A stretch of DNA of 64,000 nucleotides from Acanthaster planci (Eukaryota; Echinodermata; Asteroidea; Valvatida; Acanthasteridae), in assembly GCF_001949145.1 (NCBI RefSeq), contig NW_019091356.1:4553211-4617210 (forward strand), written 5' to 3'. The notes under the pieces were generated by a model. The model was not told the origin of the DNA, made no database searches, and worked only from the letters and a program-made list of their open reading frames with translations. A program made the position numbers and the translations under genes. Shown here one piece after another: positions 26,601 to 39,200 of the stretch. Every line of letters begins with the position of its first letter. The stretch's first letter is position 1.

Positions 26601-27626
26601 CCTCGAAACATGTTTGCTTAAAAGTAAACAGTCTTTTGTGGATAAATAACCGAGTAGACTAAGCAGCAAATTCAGCAACCAGTAACCAAAAACCGGTGCA
26701 TGGGGAGATTTGGAAACATAACATTGGTTTATCATGGTTCCACAACTATTCAACCCAACTGTTTACTTTTACCTTGTGAAAGCTACGAGGTAAAGCAGCT
26801 TTGCAAAGATGACAAGAACTTGTATCCCAAATCAGTATGTTTTCCAGAACCATGACAATAAACATCTGTAACCCCCCCCCTCCGCACTATAACTTCCTCA
26901 TTCCACAACCTATCAAGGGTTACATCTGTTACCCAAACGTTTTGAACACGTAGGCCTACATGAGATTCAGTCAGTGTCGGGAAAAAGTTGATAGAGGGCG
27001 CTACATATCAAGGGCGATATGGAGGAATGTGGTAGAGAACGGAGTGTACAAGCTAAATCTATGTGCCTGTACAACTTACCAGGTATTCAGATTGAAAAAA
27101 AATACTTGAAAGGGTTTTATATTCCACAAATCACGAGGTTAAGGAATTAAATAAGGCATAAACAAGGGTTTTATAAACCCAATAATGAAAAGTGCTGGAT
27201 GAATATAACACGAAACAACTCTGATTTTGTTTAAAAGTTGCAAAGTCAAAGCTTAGTTTAGAAATAACAAATTTATAAAGAACTTTAACCGACAGTTTAA
27301 TCCAAATGATAAGAAAACGGACATGACAGATCATTGTTGTAATGTCTATGTAATACTTGCAGGCGCGGAGTGGAGCTGCATGATGTAGGTGGTTTGTCAC
27401 GTCATGTGTTTCACTTCTTCGATCCATTCCTTGTAAAACTTAGAACTGACTTTAGAAAACTGCGAATGAAATATCCACAATGAAGTCCTAACCCAGTTAG
27501 TGTGTACTTACCAATTTTGTATCTTGTCGTGTAATATCTTTCCACAACAGACGGATATGACCCCGAGAGAGGAGGTTGTTCACCGGAATCGGTGACCTTC
27601 GTATCCCATTCCATGGACGCCGCCAT
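20625..27626 (-). CDS. ABITRAM: ABITRAM (FAM206/Simiate) homologue, 5 exons
   Basis: Minus-strand exons 27626-27512, 25915-25864, 25708-25579, 22963-22817 and 20804-20625 join in phase to 207 codons (human protein about 181). Recognisable blocks: VERYYTTRYKI (exon 1), DVNGKSCEDFCVLKHSNK (exon 2), VCLVTIAKGHPLL (exon 3), LCKVTCSD with EVNETLLENP (exon 4), and GEGYIAIVLPK with TPAQYE (exon 5). These follow the order of the vertebrate protein, a small actin-binding and nuclear-speckle protein implicated in transcription regulation and neurite growth. Donors and acceptors are conventional. The start codon sits in a YY1-like CAAGATGGCGGCG context. The stop codon TAG (20627-20625) falls inside an inserted MITE, so the last residues probably changed. 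No gene overlaps its introns; one MITE lies in intron 4. Confidence 0.92.
21850..21985. mobile_element. 136-bp MITE with TAA target duplication (PIF/Harbinger-like)
   Basis: Perfect 12-bp inverted ends, CTGTGGTGGCAC and GTGCCACCACAG, are flanked by TAA at 21847-21849 and 21986-21988. The interior is rich in CG dinucleotides and has no ORF. It lies in intron 4 of the ABITRAM gene. Confidence 0.85.
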
Positions 27627-27630
27627 CTTG
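27618..27630 (-). promoter_or_regulatory. YY1-type motif overlapping the ABITRAM start codon
   Basis: On the minus strand the start codon is embedded in CAAGATGGCGGCG. AAGATGGCGGC is the known YY1 recognition sequence, often found at start codons of housekeeping genes. It supports this ATG as the true start and suggests a TATA-less promoter just upstream. Confidence 0.55.
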
Positions 27631-27874
27631 ATCGCGGAAAGAAATCAGTACAATTGAGGGCGCTATAACAATATAATAAGCGAAAAGAAAGCCCAATGCA
27701 TGAAGAGACCGCCAAACGTCAAGCAAATCACATTGTATTCCACTAAAATGAGTATTTCATGTTGAGTAATGATATGCATTGGGATTCATCCACCTTTTTT
27801 TCCAACAAAGCGTATCAGATTGTCAACAATCGTAGTTACATCGTCCGTTTGACAAAGTTTCATTCAGATTTATT

Positions 27875-28040
27875 CAGTGGGTGTAACTAGGGCTAAATGC
27901 GTGCCCTGGAGGAGGTTGTAGGGGGGGGGTACAATTTCTGTTTCAAGGGGGCACCACAAGAAAACAAGCTACAGCTGCACACTTATGTACACTTAACAAA
28001 TATAATTCACAGATCCCCCCCCGCCTAAGTGACACCACTG
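27875..28040. mobile_element. 166-bp degenerate MITE with CAGTGGxGT ends
   Basis: The left end CAGTGGGTGTAACTAGGG pairs with the right end CCTAAGTGACACCACTG. Imperfect 8-bp flanks (GATTTATT and GATTAATT) suggest a hAT-type target duplication. It includes G and C homopolymer runs near 27921 and 28014. It lies between the ABITRAM and CYP46-like genes. Confidence 0.6.
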
Positions 28041-28867
28041 GATTAATTTGAAAATAATCACTGTCAATCCTCCACGTCCGGTTTACAATCTACGCCAACC
28101 TGTACATAATGTTTGAAAAGAGTCTCAAACTAATAGTGAAAATTTGAATTCATTGCCTGCTTGGTAGTTCATCAATACACACTCGTCAGTCAACGTTCAA
28201 AGGAAGAACTCGTTGAAACGACCATGGGACATTTCAACTAACTCGAGCGCACTTTTGAGTTGAATGGCCAGGCGGTCATTCCCCCAAACTCAAGTGGTAA
28301 AGTCGACAAACTTCGAGTCTGGAAAGGAGTCTAAAGGTTAGGTTAAAATCATAACAATGGGGCAAGAACAATAGTATGTTTGCTCATTGTAGCTTTACCT
28401 TGCTCAATATTTCCACATAAGCAATCACGTGGATATAAGACAACATTAAGGGCAAGAGCAAGGGCAAATTGTTTAAAGGGATCCGCGAGAACAACCCAAA
28501 ACACAAAGGCTAATTAAAGTGGTCCCGTGTTAGGGTGTTAGAACGGCTGGGGAAATCGACAACCTTGCAAGCAGTTCTGCGAAGATTGCATGAATCTAAA
28601 CACGAGTGGATACCTGCACTGTTTAGGACACAGGAATGATAGCCATTCATGTCCTTCAACGAAAAATTCTAGAAAAAGATTGGTTTCTTTTCCTCAAAAA
28701 CTAACTAGAACTATATCACTGTTAATTTCAGCATGAGAAATAGGTTTGCGGGTACACCATCGAATCAGTCTCTTTTTGGGCGAGGTGTGGTTCTTAAAAG
28801 AAGTGGCATTAACCCGGCATAATTATGTTTAGATAGCCTTCTATAAGATTGATAATTCTGATGTTAA

Positions 28868-29038
28868 TACAGGCCATTCACAACAGCGCGCCTCCAAGAG
28901 TTTGCAACGCGTTGACCAATCACGATGCGCAAAATCTGTCGACCCATGCGCGTTTGGAAAGGGTCGACACATTTCGCGCGTTATGAATGGTCAACGCACT
29001 GTAAACTCATGGAGGCGCGCTACTGTGTATCGCCCGTA
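28868..29038. mobile_element. Fold-back MITE family F, copy A
   Basis: This is almost one long inverted repeat. The left arm (28870-28927) and right arm (28978-29036) are about 85% complementary over nearly 60 bp, including GCGCGCCTCCA.GAGTTT. TA dinucleotides flank both ends. Copy B of the same family is at 31191-31333, so two copies bracket the 5' part of the CYP46-like gene. Confidence 0.85.
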
Positions 29039-29485
29039 TTCTAGCAAGGTTTTAGTACAGGCCTAAGTTTGAGATTTGTATCACTAGTTGCGCCCTTTAA
29101 GCGACGCAATAAACACCTGATTTATTCTTTTGATAAGGGATCAAAGGTTATTTTTCATGGCCCGGTTTCCGAAACGTTTCACGTTCGTCCTCCATTTAGA
29201 CTTGGCCGGGCGCGGATGTGATGGTCGCATTTCACGCTCCATCGAAACGTACTTGCCATAAGCAATACTGGTACTAATAACCGTTCGTAAAAAGCCGCGG
29301 TGCAATGTGTTGTGATCGAAAACCGAACCCTTCAGTTTGGAGACTAGCATAATAGAAACTGCGAAGCTCCCATTTTGACAAACGTTGAACACGCACTGGT
29401 TATGTTCTACCATCTTGCTCGACAACAACTGCCAGAGACACCGACTCGACCCTGGTGCGTACTCAACTTGCATCTGGACCACATC

Positions 29486-32400
29486 ATGGAGCTGTTCTCA
29501 TGCACTACCCTCGTACTTGCTCTCCTGATCTTATTTGCTGCTTTGCTGTTTTCTGGGTTGCTTTTTGTGATGGTGTATTTGACATATCTCCACCGCAAGT
29601 TTGCCCACATCCCAGGCCCGAAAAGAGACAGGTACGCATAGGCATATACATTCAACAACTTACCTTTGAATCACACAAAACTGACACCCACACACTTTAA
29701 AACAGGTGCATATTTCCCAATCTTTGGGGAGATACCCTAAGAGATGTATATGCTCAATTTCATGCCTTTTGCAGAAAAAGAACAGCATAGAAAAACCATA
29801 ATTGCGCTTCGAATTTCCGGTCTTGTTTAAACGCAGAAATTAATTTTTTTACAACAAAATTTTTAAATAGTTTCTTTACAGGAAACCTGACGAGTTTACG
29901 ATTGCGTGTGCATAAAGGCAGTAACTTACCTGAGTACTTGTATGACCTGTAAGTATAAAATGGTATTAATCCACCTGCAATGGCTTAAAATGTTCCGCAA
30001 ATTCGATCGACGACCATTGAAATCTATACAAACAACCATAACCCCAAAGGTGTTTGCAAAATCATATTGAAATGGGAGGATTTTGGACTGTGTTATAGGG
30101 TTAACTAGAGGTTGGTTCGTAACGCACCTAGCGCATTTACAGTAAAGTTGACTTGAGAACGACCCTAATCAACCGTTGTCAGGTCATTAGGTTGAAGGGG
30201 AGAAATGGTGGCCGCAGGAAAGGCCAACCTACAAAAAGGAAACTGAAAATTGTCATTTACTAGTGACATACCGTTTCCCCGGCATTTGTTATTTAACTAG
30301 TCCTCTCTGCACCGTGCTAATATTAAAAACAGTTGACACACTGTAAAAATTTTTCTGTACATTTTCAAAGTACTTTACCGACAGCACAGGCGCCAGGAGA
30401 ATACTGTTAATGATTTACAGTACTTATTATTACGGTAAATCGCTGTGATTTATTGGACAGTAACTAACTGTAAAAGCAACAGTAACTTATCTCATCTCAA
30501 TTAATTACATTAATTTGATGTAGACATTAGACACAGCAAGCTAGCGTTTCATTGATCATGGGTTCATTCTACATTTGTATTTAGGTGTAATTTTCAAATA
30601 TAATTACGTATATGATACACATACTTCGTACACATTCTTCAAAAGCCGTGATCACAGCAGAACTTTATTTACGTTCTGAGGGTGCACTGGAATAGTGTTT
30701 AATTATGTGCATTGTTAGGCTCCAAGTGCAATCATGGTTGGGGCATGAAAAAGAATGATTTTTCATTTTTCACGTTCCACTTATATTTCTCGTGTCAGTA
30801 TGCAAATTGAGGTCAAACCTTATACCGTACAACATTAATTACTGTCAAATATACAGTATTAGACTGCATTCACAAACGCACAGTAAATACTGTAGAACAC
30901 TGCTCATTGCACAGTATCATTTTACAGTGTAGCAACCGATGACGCGACCAACCTCGATAGGCTGTTCCATGGCTGTTCCAACGCGGCCGTCGTCGACTAG
31001 CGTGCGTTTGATCAGAGAAAATATGGTTAACTACATGCCCTTGACGGCACTTATATCCGTAGTCGTAGACTAATTTATAAAGTCGATAAATTCGGTAGTA
31101 GGGATCTCATGATTATAAAATGAAACCCGTTGAACTGAGTCAAATTGAAAAGAATGGAAGGTCTTTAAGTATTTTGAGGTGTGGTTATAATACAGGTGAT
31201 TCACATTGGCCAATCATAACGCGCGAAATTTGTCAACCCTTTCCAAACGCGCATTGGGTCGACAAATTTCGCGCATTGTGATTGGCCACTGCGTTGCAAA
31301 CTCTTGGTGGCGCACTACTGTGAATCGGCCATATTGATATTCTACTTTTATTTAACAACTGCTACAGGATGAAAGAATACGGTGCAGTGTATCACATATT
31401 TTTGATTCATCGCCCTATTGTCTTGGCCCTGGATGCGCCATTTCACAAGGTTTGTAATATTTTGAAAGGAATAAACTTCTGCGTCTTATTATTCACACCC
31501 TTTCCAATTCTTACACTCTTGCATACTGGCCGCTTTTGAAGCATTTATATAGATTCAATGATAGATTTTTGTCACCAAAATTTTAGGAAATCTTTACTAC
31601 AGTGGCTCACATTAAACCCATCAGTGGCTACAGATACCTTTGCAGTGTCTTGGGAACAAGGTTTTTGGGGAACGGCCTCATCACAGAAACCGTTCCCACT
31701 AAGCACGCCAAGCGACGGACACTCTTCAATCCCGCTTTCCACAGGAAGTAAGTTTTTTAATTAAAAATTGAACCCCAAGATTACCTGGATTCGAGCCTGA
31801 GACTGCATCACAAGTCACGTGCATGTAATTTGTAAAAAGGAACGAGCACAATATTGGGGGAAGTAAATATGAATGATGCAAACTTTCTGCACGCCATAGA
31901 CCTGACAACACTAGGAACAATGCCCAAGCCAGTGGGTAACAATAACTTTACTCTAATAAGAACATCATTCAACTTGCTTGATTTTACTTACAGATACTTG
32001 ATAAGCCTGATGGACCAGTTCAACTTCAGCGCAGACGTGCTAGTGAACCGACTTGTCACACTAGCAGACGGGAAGACCGAAGTGGCGATGCTGGACGAGT
32101 TTAATCGACTCACCCTGGATGTCATTGCCAAAGTGAAGGAAAAAAAAGAATGAAAATCTTTCCGAAAAGAATGGCCCTTTTTTACTGTCACACGTTTCAC
32201 GAATTATTGCCAAATTCTTAGAGGGCCCAAAGCCATTAAAATGTTGAGGCACATGTAGACTCTGATGAAAGACAATGCAAATGGACATAGACCATTTTTA
32301 TCAAGCGATGCAACTGCAGAAACGTATTTTGATCAGTCATTTGACATGAACCTTTATGAGCTAGACACAATAAAATGTAGACAACGCGAAGAATAACAGC

Positions 32401-35128
32401 GTCTGAAAACCGTTAACTTTCCGCTAAAATCTGAGCCATAAACCAGTTAGGACATAAATAGCATTTGTACAAGGCTGCGTTTTCAAACTTTGAATTTAAA
32501 CTGTATTTATTCACTTGTTTTCTGAAGTCCGTTGTACTTTCATTTCCAAGGTGGCATTTGGTCTTCAGCTGAATATTACCGAGGAAACAGAATCGCCCTT
32601 TGTCAGAGCAATGACTACTACGCTGCAAGGCATACAAATTTCATTCAGAGCTCCCTGGAAGGAAGTAAATCAAATTAGTCTTATCTTTATGATTAGCTTC
32701 ATGATTAGCTTCTATGTGAGTTTTATTTTAACCAACCAATGGGAAAAATCAAAGTTGCTTATTAAAATCACTAAATCTAAAAGAGACGCGCAAATCCTCT
32801 TAAAATTTTTACACAAATGAAAGCACTATATTAAAAAAAAATTGACTTTTAACCGATTTAGCACAATATCAGACCCTTGTCTGATCGTCTATGAAGATTT
32901 CATCAACCAGTGAAAAAACCGTAATGATTTCTCCCCTTTGGTGTTTGCGTGTGGGTATTCGCCCAACCACAGTTCAGCCCACTTCCGTCAGATCGCCAAT
33001 ACCGGCGACAGGTTGCTGAGGCTATCACATTTCTTCGTGAGACGGGCAGAGAGTGTGTGAAGCGCCGGCTGGAGGCTAAGAGGAGAGGGGAAGACCTCCC
33101 TCAAGATATCCTGACTTACATCCTCCAAGCCTCGGACGACCTTGAAGGAGACGAGAACTTCAAGATGGAGGAGATGTTGGATGAATTTGTCTCGTTTTTC
33201 TTGGCAGGTTAGAAGTCGGGGTTAATTGAACGGGAATGGTACCAGGTTAGGGGCAGAAATACACAAAATGGGGAGGGCAGAAGTTGAACATTTTAATGAA
33301 GACGCTTCATATTTTAGATAAAAAACCAATCGTGTTGTTGGGCTTTCTCATATCCAGTCATTGTGTAGGATATTTCAGGCTTACATTCTACCTAGGCATT
33401 GTATTTTCGGTTTTCATCTTTGTCAGGACAAGAAACAACGGCCAACACCTTGGCCTTTGCCCTCGTTGAGCTTGGTCATCATCCGGATGTCATGCACAGG
33501 TAGTTTTACAGTAGTTTCCTGTAGGAGTTCAGCCTCGTTTGTATCTTTTTCGAAAGTGTTACACTTGGACGCAGCCAATTAATAGACCCCTTGCAGCTGG
33601 TACTCGGTACTTATTCCTTTAACATAAGAAGGAACCATTGAAAAATGGGAAGTGCAATCCCTCAATGGATTAATTTATTAAGGACAGTCTAATGGACTTT
33701 CTGACTTTCCAATCTAAAGCAGTCTAAAGTGGAGGTAGAATTTTCTTTGACACGTATGTTTTATTCCCTTTCGTTGCATGATTTAAGTGGAACAAAATAA
33801 TGGAAATGTTTATCCCGATGTATCTTCCAAACAACGGTAGTTTTGTCTTATCTCGACAGATTGAAAACCGAAACCCTGGCAGTGATGGGAGACAGTGACT
33901 ACGCTGAATACTCTGACCTCGGCAAGCTAGACTACATGATGATGGTGAGTGAATTCTCACCTCTGAGATTTGTGCACAATGAACCAGAATTTTTGCTGGT
34001 TACCTGAGTAGCTTCTCTGTCTTTATTATAAACTGCAGGTGTTGAAGGAGACGCTGCGATTATGGTCTCCAGCTTTTTCCACAAGCCGTGAACTCGCGTA
34101 CGACGTTGAAGTACGAGGTTACAAAATACCAGCTGGAGCCACGATCTGGGTGAGGCTGACATTTTAGTTATTACATAACTAACTTTCAGTCACATGGAAA
34201 ATTATATTTTGGGCTTAGAACTAACAAAAAGAGAACACAACAAACGTTTCTTAGGCTAGATTAGTTTTCCCGAAATTAATGGTCTATCGTGATAAGTGTT
34301 TCTAAAAAATGGAAGCATTTTTGCAGAATGCGACTTATGAGCTATTTGAGAACTTCTGAAGATCTTCCTGGTTGATGAAATAACTGAAATATTTTCAAGC
34401 TTATCAAATTCTGATGGTTTCCTGTCGCAGCTGAATTCCTACGTCATGGGAAGAAATGAAGAGTATTTTCAGAACGCACTTGAGTTCGATCCGGATCGAT
34501 TCAAGAGCAACGAGGACCAGTGAGTAAACCTTTTTCTTCATGAAGTAAACGAAGACTGTTTCTACCTCATTTGCGTATTTATAAAACTCGCCCACAAAAG
34601 TATTCTCTTGGCTTTTGAAATTTTAACGGGCACTGTCTTTTTATTTAGAAAACAAACCAGTTTTAAGGATGGCAAAAATAAACTTGTCCATCTGCAGTTG
34701 ACATAATAATTCAAATGAATAGCCCAAAGCAAAACAAAACACCAACAAACCACCCCCCCCCCAAAAAAAACGAGTGAGTTTATATCTTTGTCTTTGGCAG
34801 GACCCAGTATGCGTACTTTCCGTTTTCAAAGGGACACCGTTCTTGCATCGGCCAACCATTCGCTCTGGTGAGCTTATTATCATATAAATACCAGTTCTAA
34901 TTATTTCTTCCTTAAAAATGTTTCTTGGACGGAAAATAAACAACTAAGGAGAAGAGTGCCAAGTTTTGCTTTCGATTGTTTCTGCAGATCGAGGCCCGAG
35001 TTATCCTGGCCAAATTACTGAAGAAGTTCAACTTCAAACTAGTTCCTGGTCAGGGATTCGAGATACTGCAAGAGTTAACACTAAAGCCGAAGGGCCGATG
35101 CAAGAATTACATCACGCTCGCCGAGTAA
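29486..35128 (+). CDS. Cytochrome P450, CYP46A-like (cholesterol 24-hydroxylase type)
   Basis: Exons: 29486-29631, 29882-29948, 31368-31449, 31587-31747, 31994-32132, 32551-32664, 32973-33207, 33427-33499, 33860-33944, 34039-34149, 34431-34519, 34801-34867, 34988-35128. About 503 residues are placed. Exon 1 encodes a membrane anchor followed by HIPGPKR. The I-helix motif AGQETT spans 33203-33443, ETLR (ExxR) is in the 34039 exon, FDPDRF in the 34431 exon, and the heme-binding loop FSKGHRSCIG with its cysteine ligand in the 34801 exon. Order and spacing follow human CYP46A1, an endoplasmic-reticulum monooxygenase that hydroxylates cholesterol; the substrate here is inferred. Phases show that one small exon between 29632 and 29881 (about the SFLLG position) is unplaced. 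An in-frame ATG at 29402 is an alternative start. All catalytic motifs are intact, so I see no sign of a pseudogene. Confidence 0.93.
30038..30104 (+). mobile_element. Short element family S, copy 1
   Basis: This segment of about 65 bp is closely similar to 51134-51197. Both have the core ATTGAAAT.GGAGGATTT, a terminal AGGGTTAA and a leading AACCCC, giving inverted ends near TTAACCC. It lies in an intron of the CYP46-like gene and abuts R1 copy 2. Confidence 0.75.
30103..31052 (+). mobile_element. Dispersed repeat family R1, copy 2
   Basis: Collinear with 4378-5018 (landmarks listed there). It lies in the intron before the exon at 31368. Without the 593-bp insertion at 30338-30930 it is about 357 bp. 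It lacks the MITE that interrupts copy 1, so each copy supplies the empty site for the other's insertion. Confidence 0.85.
30338..30930. mobile_element. 593-bp MITE with ACACTGTAAAA ends, nested in R1 copy 2
   Basis: The inverted ends are ACACTGTAAAA (30338-30348) and TTTTACAGTGT (30920-30930). Copy 1 of the host repeat runs straight across this site near 4865. The interior has no ORF but repeats ACTGTA/TACAGT many times, concentrated at both ends (for example 30415-30490 and 30845-30925). No certain target duplication was found. Confidence 0.82.
31191..31333. mobile_element. Fold-back MITE family F, copy B
   Basis: Arms at about 31193-31255 and 31268-31331 form a long inverted repeat, flanked by TA on each side. 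Shared with copy A (28868-29038) are TACAGG at the left end, GGGTCGACA in the centre and GGCGCxCTACTGTG near the right end. It ends 34 bp before the exon at 31368, so it overlaps the region where a branch point is expected. Confidence 0.85.
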
Positions 35129-35145
35129 GACCGAGAGCAGAGTCG

Positions 35146-35151
35146 AATAAA
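35146..35151 (+). terminator. Poly(A) signal of the CYP46-like gene
   Basis: AATAAA begins 17 bp after the stop codon, which implies a very short 3' untranslated region. Other AATAAA or ATTAAA sites further downstream (for example near 35682) could be used instead. Confidence 0.5.
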
Positions 35152-35266
35152 GCACTGAGTAAAAAAGAAATAAATAACGGCAATTTTGGAATTATAGCCA
35201 TAGGGGACCGTCTGGTCTAAAAAGATCTGATTATGTTTATATTGCTTGCAAACTGTTTACTGTTTG

Positions 35267-35288
35267 TGTTTGTTTGTTTGTTTGTTTG
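35267..35288. repeat. (GTTT)n microsatellite
   Basis: Five to six GTTT units between the CYP46-like and FkbM genes. The rest of 35152-36056 is AT-rich with no gene I can support. Confidence 0.9.
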
Positions 35289-36056
35289 CTTCTTCACTTT
35301 GGGCCAATCACAAATCTCAATGGAGGATTTACATACACGAGTAACCTCGTCATTTTCAGAAACACAGTGGGAATTACAGATTGAAACAATATTTTAATTC
35401 ACACAGTTTTTTTGCAAAAGGCTGGTTAAGGTTTTAATTAATTGGGCATGTAGCAATGTACTGAATTACAAGTACTTCACAATATTTCACATGAACACTT
35501 CAGTTTATGGAATTTAAGAATACAGTTTGACCAACTTTATTTTTCCTTGATCTGCTCGTATAGTATAAGCTTTTTATAAGTTTTTATAATTTTCACGTTT
35601 TAGTCGAAAACTACTGTAATCATTTGAACTTACGATCTTGCGCTATGCAGTTGTATATCTTCGACATCTGTGTCAGCTAGATAATAAAAGCAGCTTATGA
35701 CCCTGGATACTTTATTGATGCTGTGAATTCAAAGGGAGGGCTGTGTAAAAATCAATAAAACAGCGTTCTTTGTCAACACGCTTTTCCTGCGAGTAGTTGC
35801 TTAAGGGAGCCATTTTCGTATTTGAGTTCTGTACACAATACATGCACTGCATGCTAGAGCCGGGCGCACATCACATTTCTGTTTTCTAACGCAGAAGTGA
35901 CATAGCAAACACAAATTCAAACAAATATTTGAACGTCTTATTGAAGATAATGGCAGCGGTTGAAAGACTTCGCAAGATGGATGCAGACTTTGAAGACATA
36001 ATATTAAGGAGAACAGAAGGCTCACACTGACACATCAAAGAACGACTCCGTTGCAA

Positions 36057-36064
36057 TATAAAAG
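36057..36064 (+). promoter_or_regulatory. TATA box of the FkbM methyltransferase gene
   Basis: TATAAAAG lies 176 bp upstream of the start codon at 36233. This predicts a leader of about 145 nt. Confidence 0.55.
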
Positions 36065-36232
36065 GGAGCATTCTCATTCTCAGTATAGCAAGATATGTTG
36101 CGACTTAATTAAGTGAGCATCTTAACTAAATCTTGTGATGAAGACGCTTTTATGAAGATGAGAAAAACCTTACAAGACACTTCGTGAGAATCTCAAGATG
36201 TCCTTTCAAGTCAACTGATAACAACTTCCACC

Positions 36233-39200
36233 ATGCGTTCATGCACTAATCGTGAGCTTCGGCTGATGTTGTACTCGTTCTTCGCCGGTGCAATCGTGGC
36301 CAGCATTGCTTGGCAAATCATCTACCATCGACCGCACGCTAAGTCCCGGACAAGATGCCGACCTTTTCAGAACATGCAGGAGAAAATCTGCCCGCAGTGT
36401 CCGAAGATTGAGTGTCCAAAAGCCCCGTCTGCAGATGAAGGAGCTATTGCCCAGGTGCCCAAGACCCTGAAGTCATTTCTCAGCAGACACTGGGAAGGCA
36501 TGCAAAACGATGCGGTGGTGGTTGTCAAAACTCAAATGAAATCGTAAGTAGGATCGTTTCACTTCAGTTGAAAAGTCTAGGAATAATTATTTCAGTGATG
36601 GGAAATTTTCCAGCCAAGACCATCAGTTTGTGAATGTACACAAAGCAACATCCAAAAGGCGTGGAAAGCCCGTTATTGGCCAGAGTCTACAACACTTTTC
36701 TTCATTTTTAACATCAACACGAAACTGTTTAAGTTTCATGAAACGCAATTTCTCTTCACTTGGAAACTAAAGTACGTCGACGGCGCTCTTTCATCTTTTT
36801 ATCTTTTTAGGAATTAGTTATGACGATATCGTTTATTTTGGTCTAGTGTTCCGGGTTACATCGTCTCCCTGCATCCGAGCGAGAGAGATCCAGAGATTAG
36901 TCACAGTTTGATAGAGCGAGGTGACTGGAAGGAACAACTAATTGTGCGCATGTGCCGTGAGATGAACAAGGCCCCCAAAGATGCCTACTTTGTTGATGTT
37001 GGTGCTTACGTTGGTGAGTCGATATACTAGACATTTCAGAAGGGGCACCCAGAGAGCCAATTCAACAAAATGCAATGTTTTCGACAGACTGAGGCCGTGT
37101 TTGAATTACTTGGCTGTGGCCTGAAATTACGCACGAGTCTACAGCAGTGGCCACAGACAGTTCCCCATCAAGTCGTGATTCAAGCCATAGCCTAGTACTT
37201 TGGCCCAGACGCGGGCTTAGGCCAAGTACGAAACGGGCTCAGTTCTGGAGCTACGGCTTGGCCTGTTGTCTGCTCGTCTCCGCGTACTCCCAATCAAAGA
37301 TACGCATACGATCTTTGCTTCCAATGGAGTGAAAACCTAGATTTACCTCCTGAAAAACAAATTCGGATGCAGCCTGACTGGCGCTAACGACAGATAGAAT
37401 ATTTTCTGTTCTATTTCCTGTTTTTTCAAACCCCTCCTCACAGCTGTTAACCAATTAAACAGGCAGGGCTTCAGCCGAAAAAAACTTAACTAGAACTAAG
37501 AGAATGATTAAGTTAAAAGATAAATGTACATTCTTGCTATCGAAGCATTTCTAAAACCTTGCTGAACAGTTTTTGTTGGCATTTAATAGGGAAGCTTGAT
37601 GCAAATGATACTCGTCATCTGGCAACAGAGGCGACTGGTAAGCTATAGTGATAGGCCAGGCTTGTTTCGTTTTCATTTTTGACGGGGCTTTTGTGCCGTC
37701 ATGAAAGGAAAAACAACAAATGTACACAGTCCAAGAAATGGAGAATTACACTTACTCAGAATTGAAGGTCCTCAGATTTGACTCAACCGTACTACGCAGT
37801 GAAATGCCAGACGATCGTGGAATTCACGAAGCTCAGTATCTTTTCCTCCTTCATGAGATTTTTTTTATAATTTATTCAAAAGCCTGTGAACGAGCGGCCA
37901 GGTTAAACAGCGAAAACGCCGGCGTGACAACAAACGTGCGTATCAGTGCCAGTCAGTAGACCTTCCAATTTCGAGTGCCAAACTGTTCACGTAACTCCAG
38001 TCAAAATTACACTCAAACACTCTTCAGAAGACAAGCCGTCATCTTCTAGTTGTCCTTGCGAGCACGGAAGCCTTAAATATTCCTAGGCTTCTCAAAATAT
38101 TGACAACATACTTCCTGAAGCCGACCTTTCAACGCTCAAGTTAAAAGTTGTGACAAGAAAATGGCGACGTCACTTCAGACGTGCACATTTTATACCGCAC
38201 ACACACGGCAACAGTGTGTTCTTACGTGAAGTACACGCGTGCGCAAGAATGTAATCTGCATATCTTTTAAGAAACAGGTGCGTTAACAACAGAAAGTCCA
38301 CCCAGATGTTTAAACTTACAGAAATTGAGTGAAGTGAATTCACTGGAAAGGAGGATTTGAAAAACAACTGCATCATATAGATTTTCCCTCACTTTGGTAT
38401 CCAGTCCAAAAACTAGACATTCGAATGTTGCTAAAGTAAAACACATGCAAACAATATTTGGAAGGCATGCTAAAAGTTTGTCTAAGGTTGAGTCTTTAAA
38501 ACTTAAAATTCAACTTGAGTTTTGCATTCCCTTCCAACAATCCCGAAAAAGAAACAAACGCATACTGCCAGAACAAAAGTGTAGAGTTCAACCGTTACAT
38601 TAAAAGAATTGATATCTTGCTACCTTCACGATGAAAAATGTCAAAACTCATAGTGAAAAAAATGGTCAATATTTCGCTTTTTGTTTTAATTCGTACAGGG
38701 ACTCTATCTCTCGGGGTCTCAGCTTGTGGTCATAAAGTCATAGCATTTGAGCCGATGACTCGGAATGCTTTCCTGCTCAAAGAGAGCGTTTTCCTAAATC
38801 AGCTGCCGTCTGAGAAATTCGTCATCCACAACATGGCGCTGGGGAATGTGCAAGGCACGGCTTGCTTCCTGGCTAGCTCCAATAACCAAGGAGACGGAAG
38901 ATTTGTCTCAGGTGAGATAAGTGAAGGCAGATGAAACAGTGACGAGGGAGAGATGGGACAACAGTTGAAATTCAGAGACCATAAAGTGTTACGCAAAGTC
39001 CAAAGGGGGGGGGGCAAACCCATTCATGTTAGCGTTAAGATCCCCACAATTGAAACAATCATGACATTATGATGGTGACTAATGGTTTAAGAACCTTATG
39101 GTCAGCTGAAGACCTTGGGATGTTTTGTTCAATTTCCCCAATTTTTGAAGAATTATAAATGTTCTTAGAAACAATGTCATACATGTGCGATTTTCTTTAA

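Noticed and set aside
29141-29482. 113-codon minus-strand frame opposite the CYP46-like first exon
   Set aside because: Antisense shadow of the P450 exon with no domain of its own.
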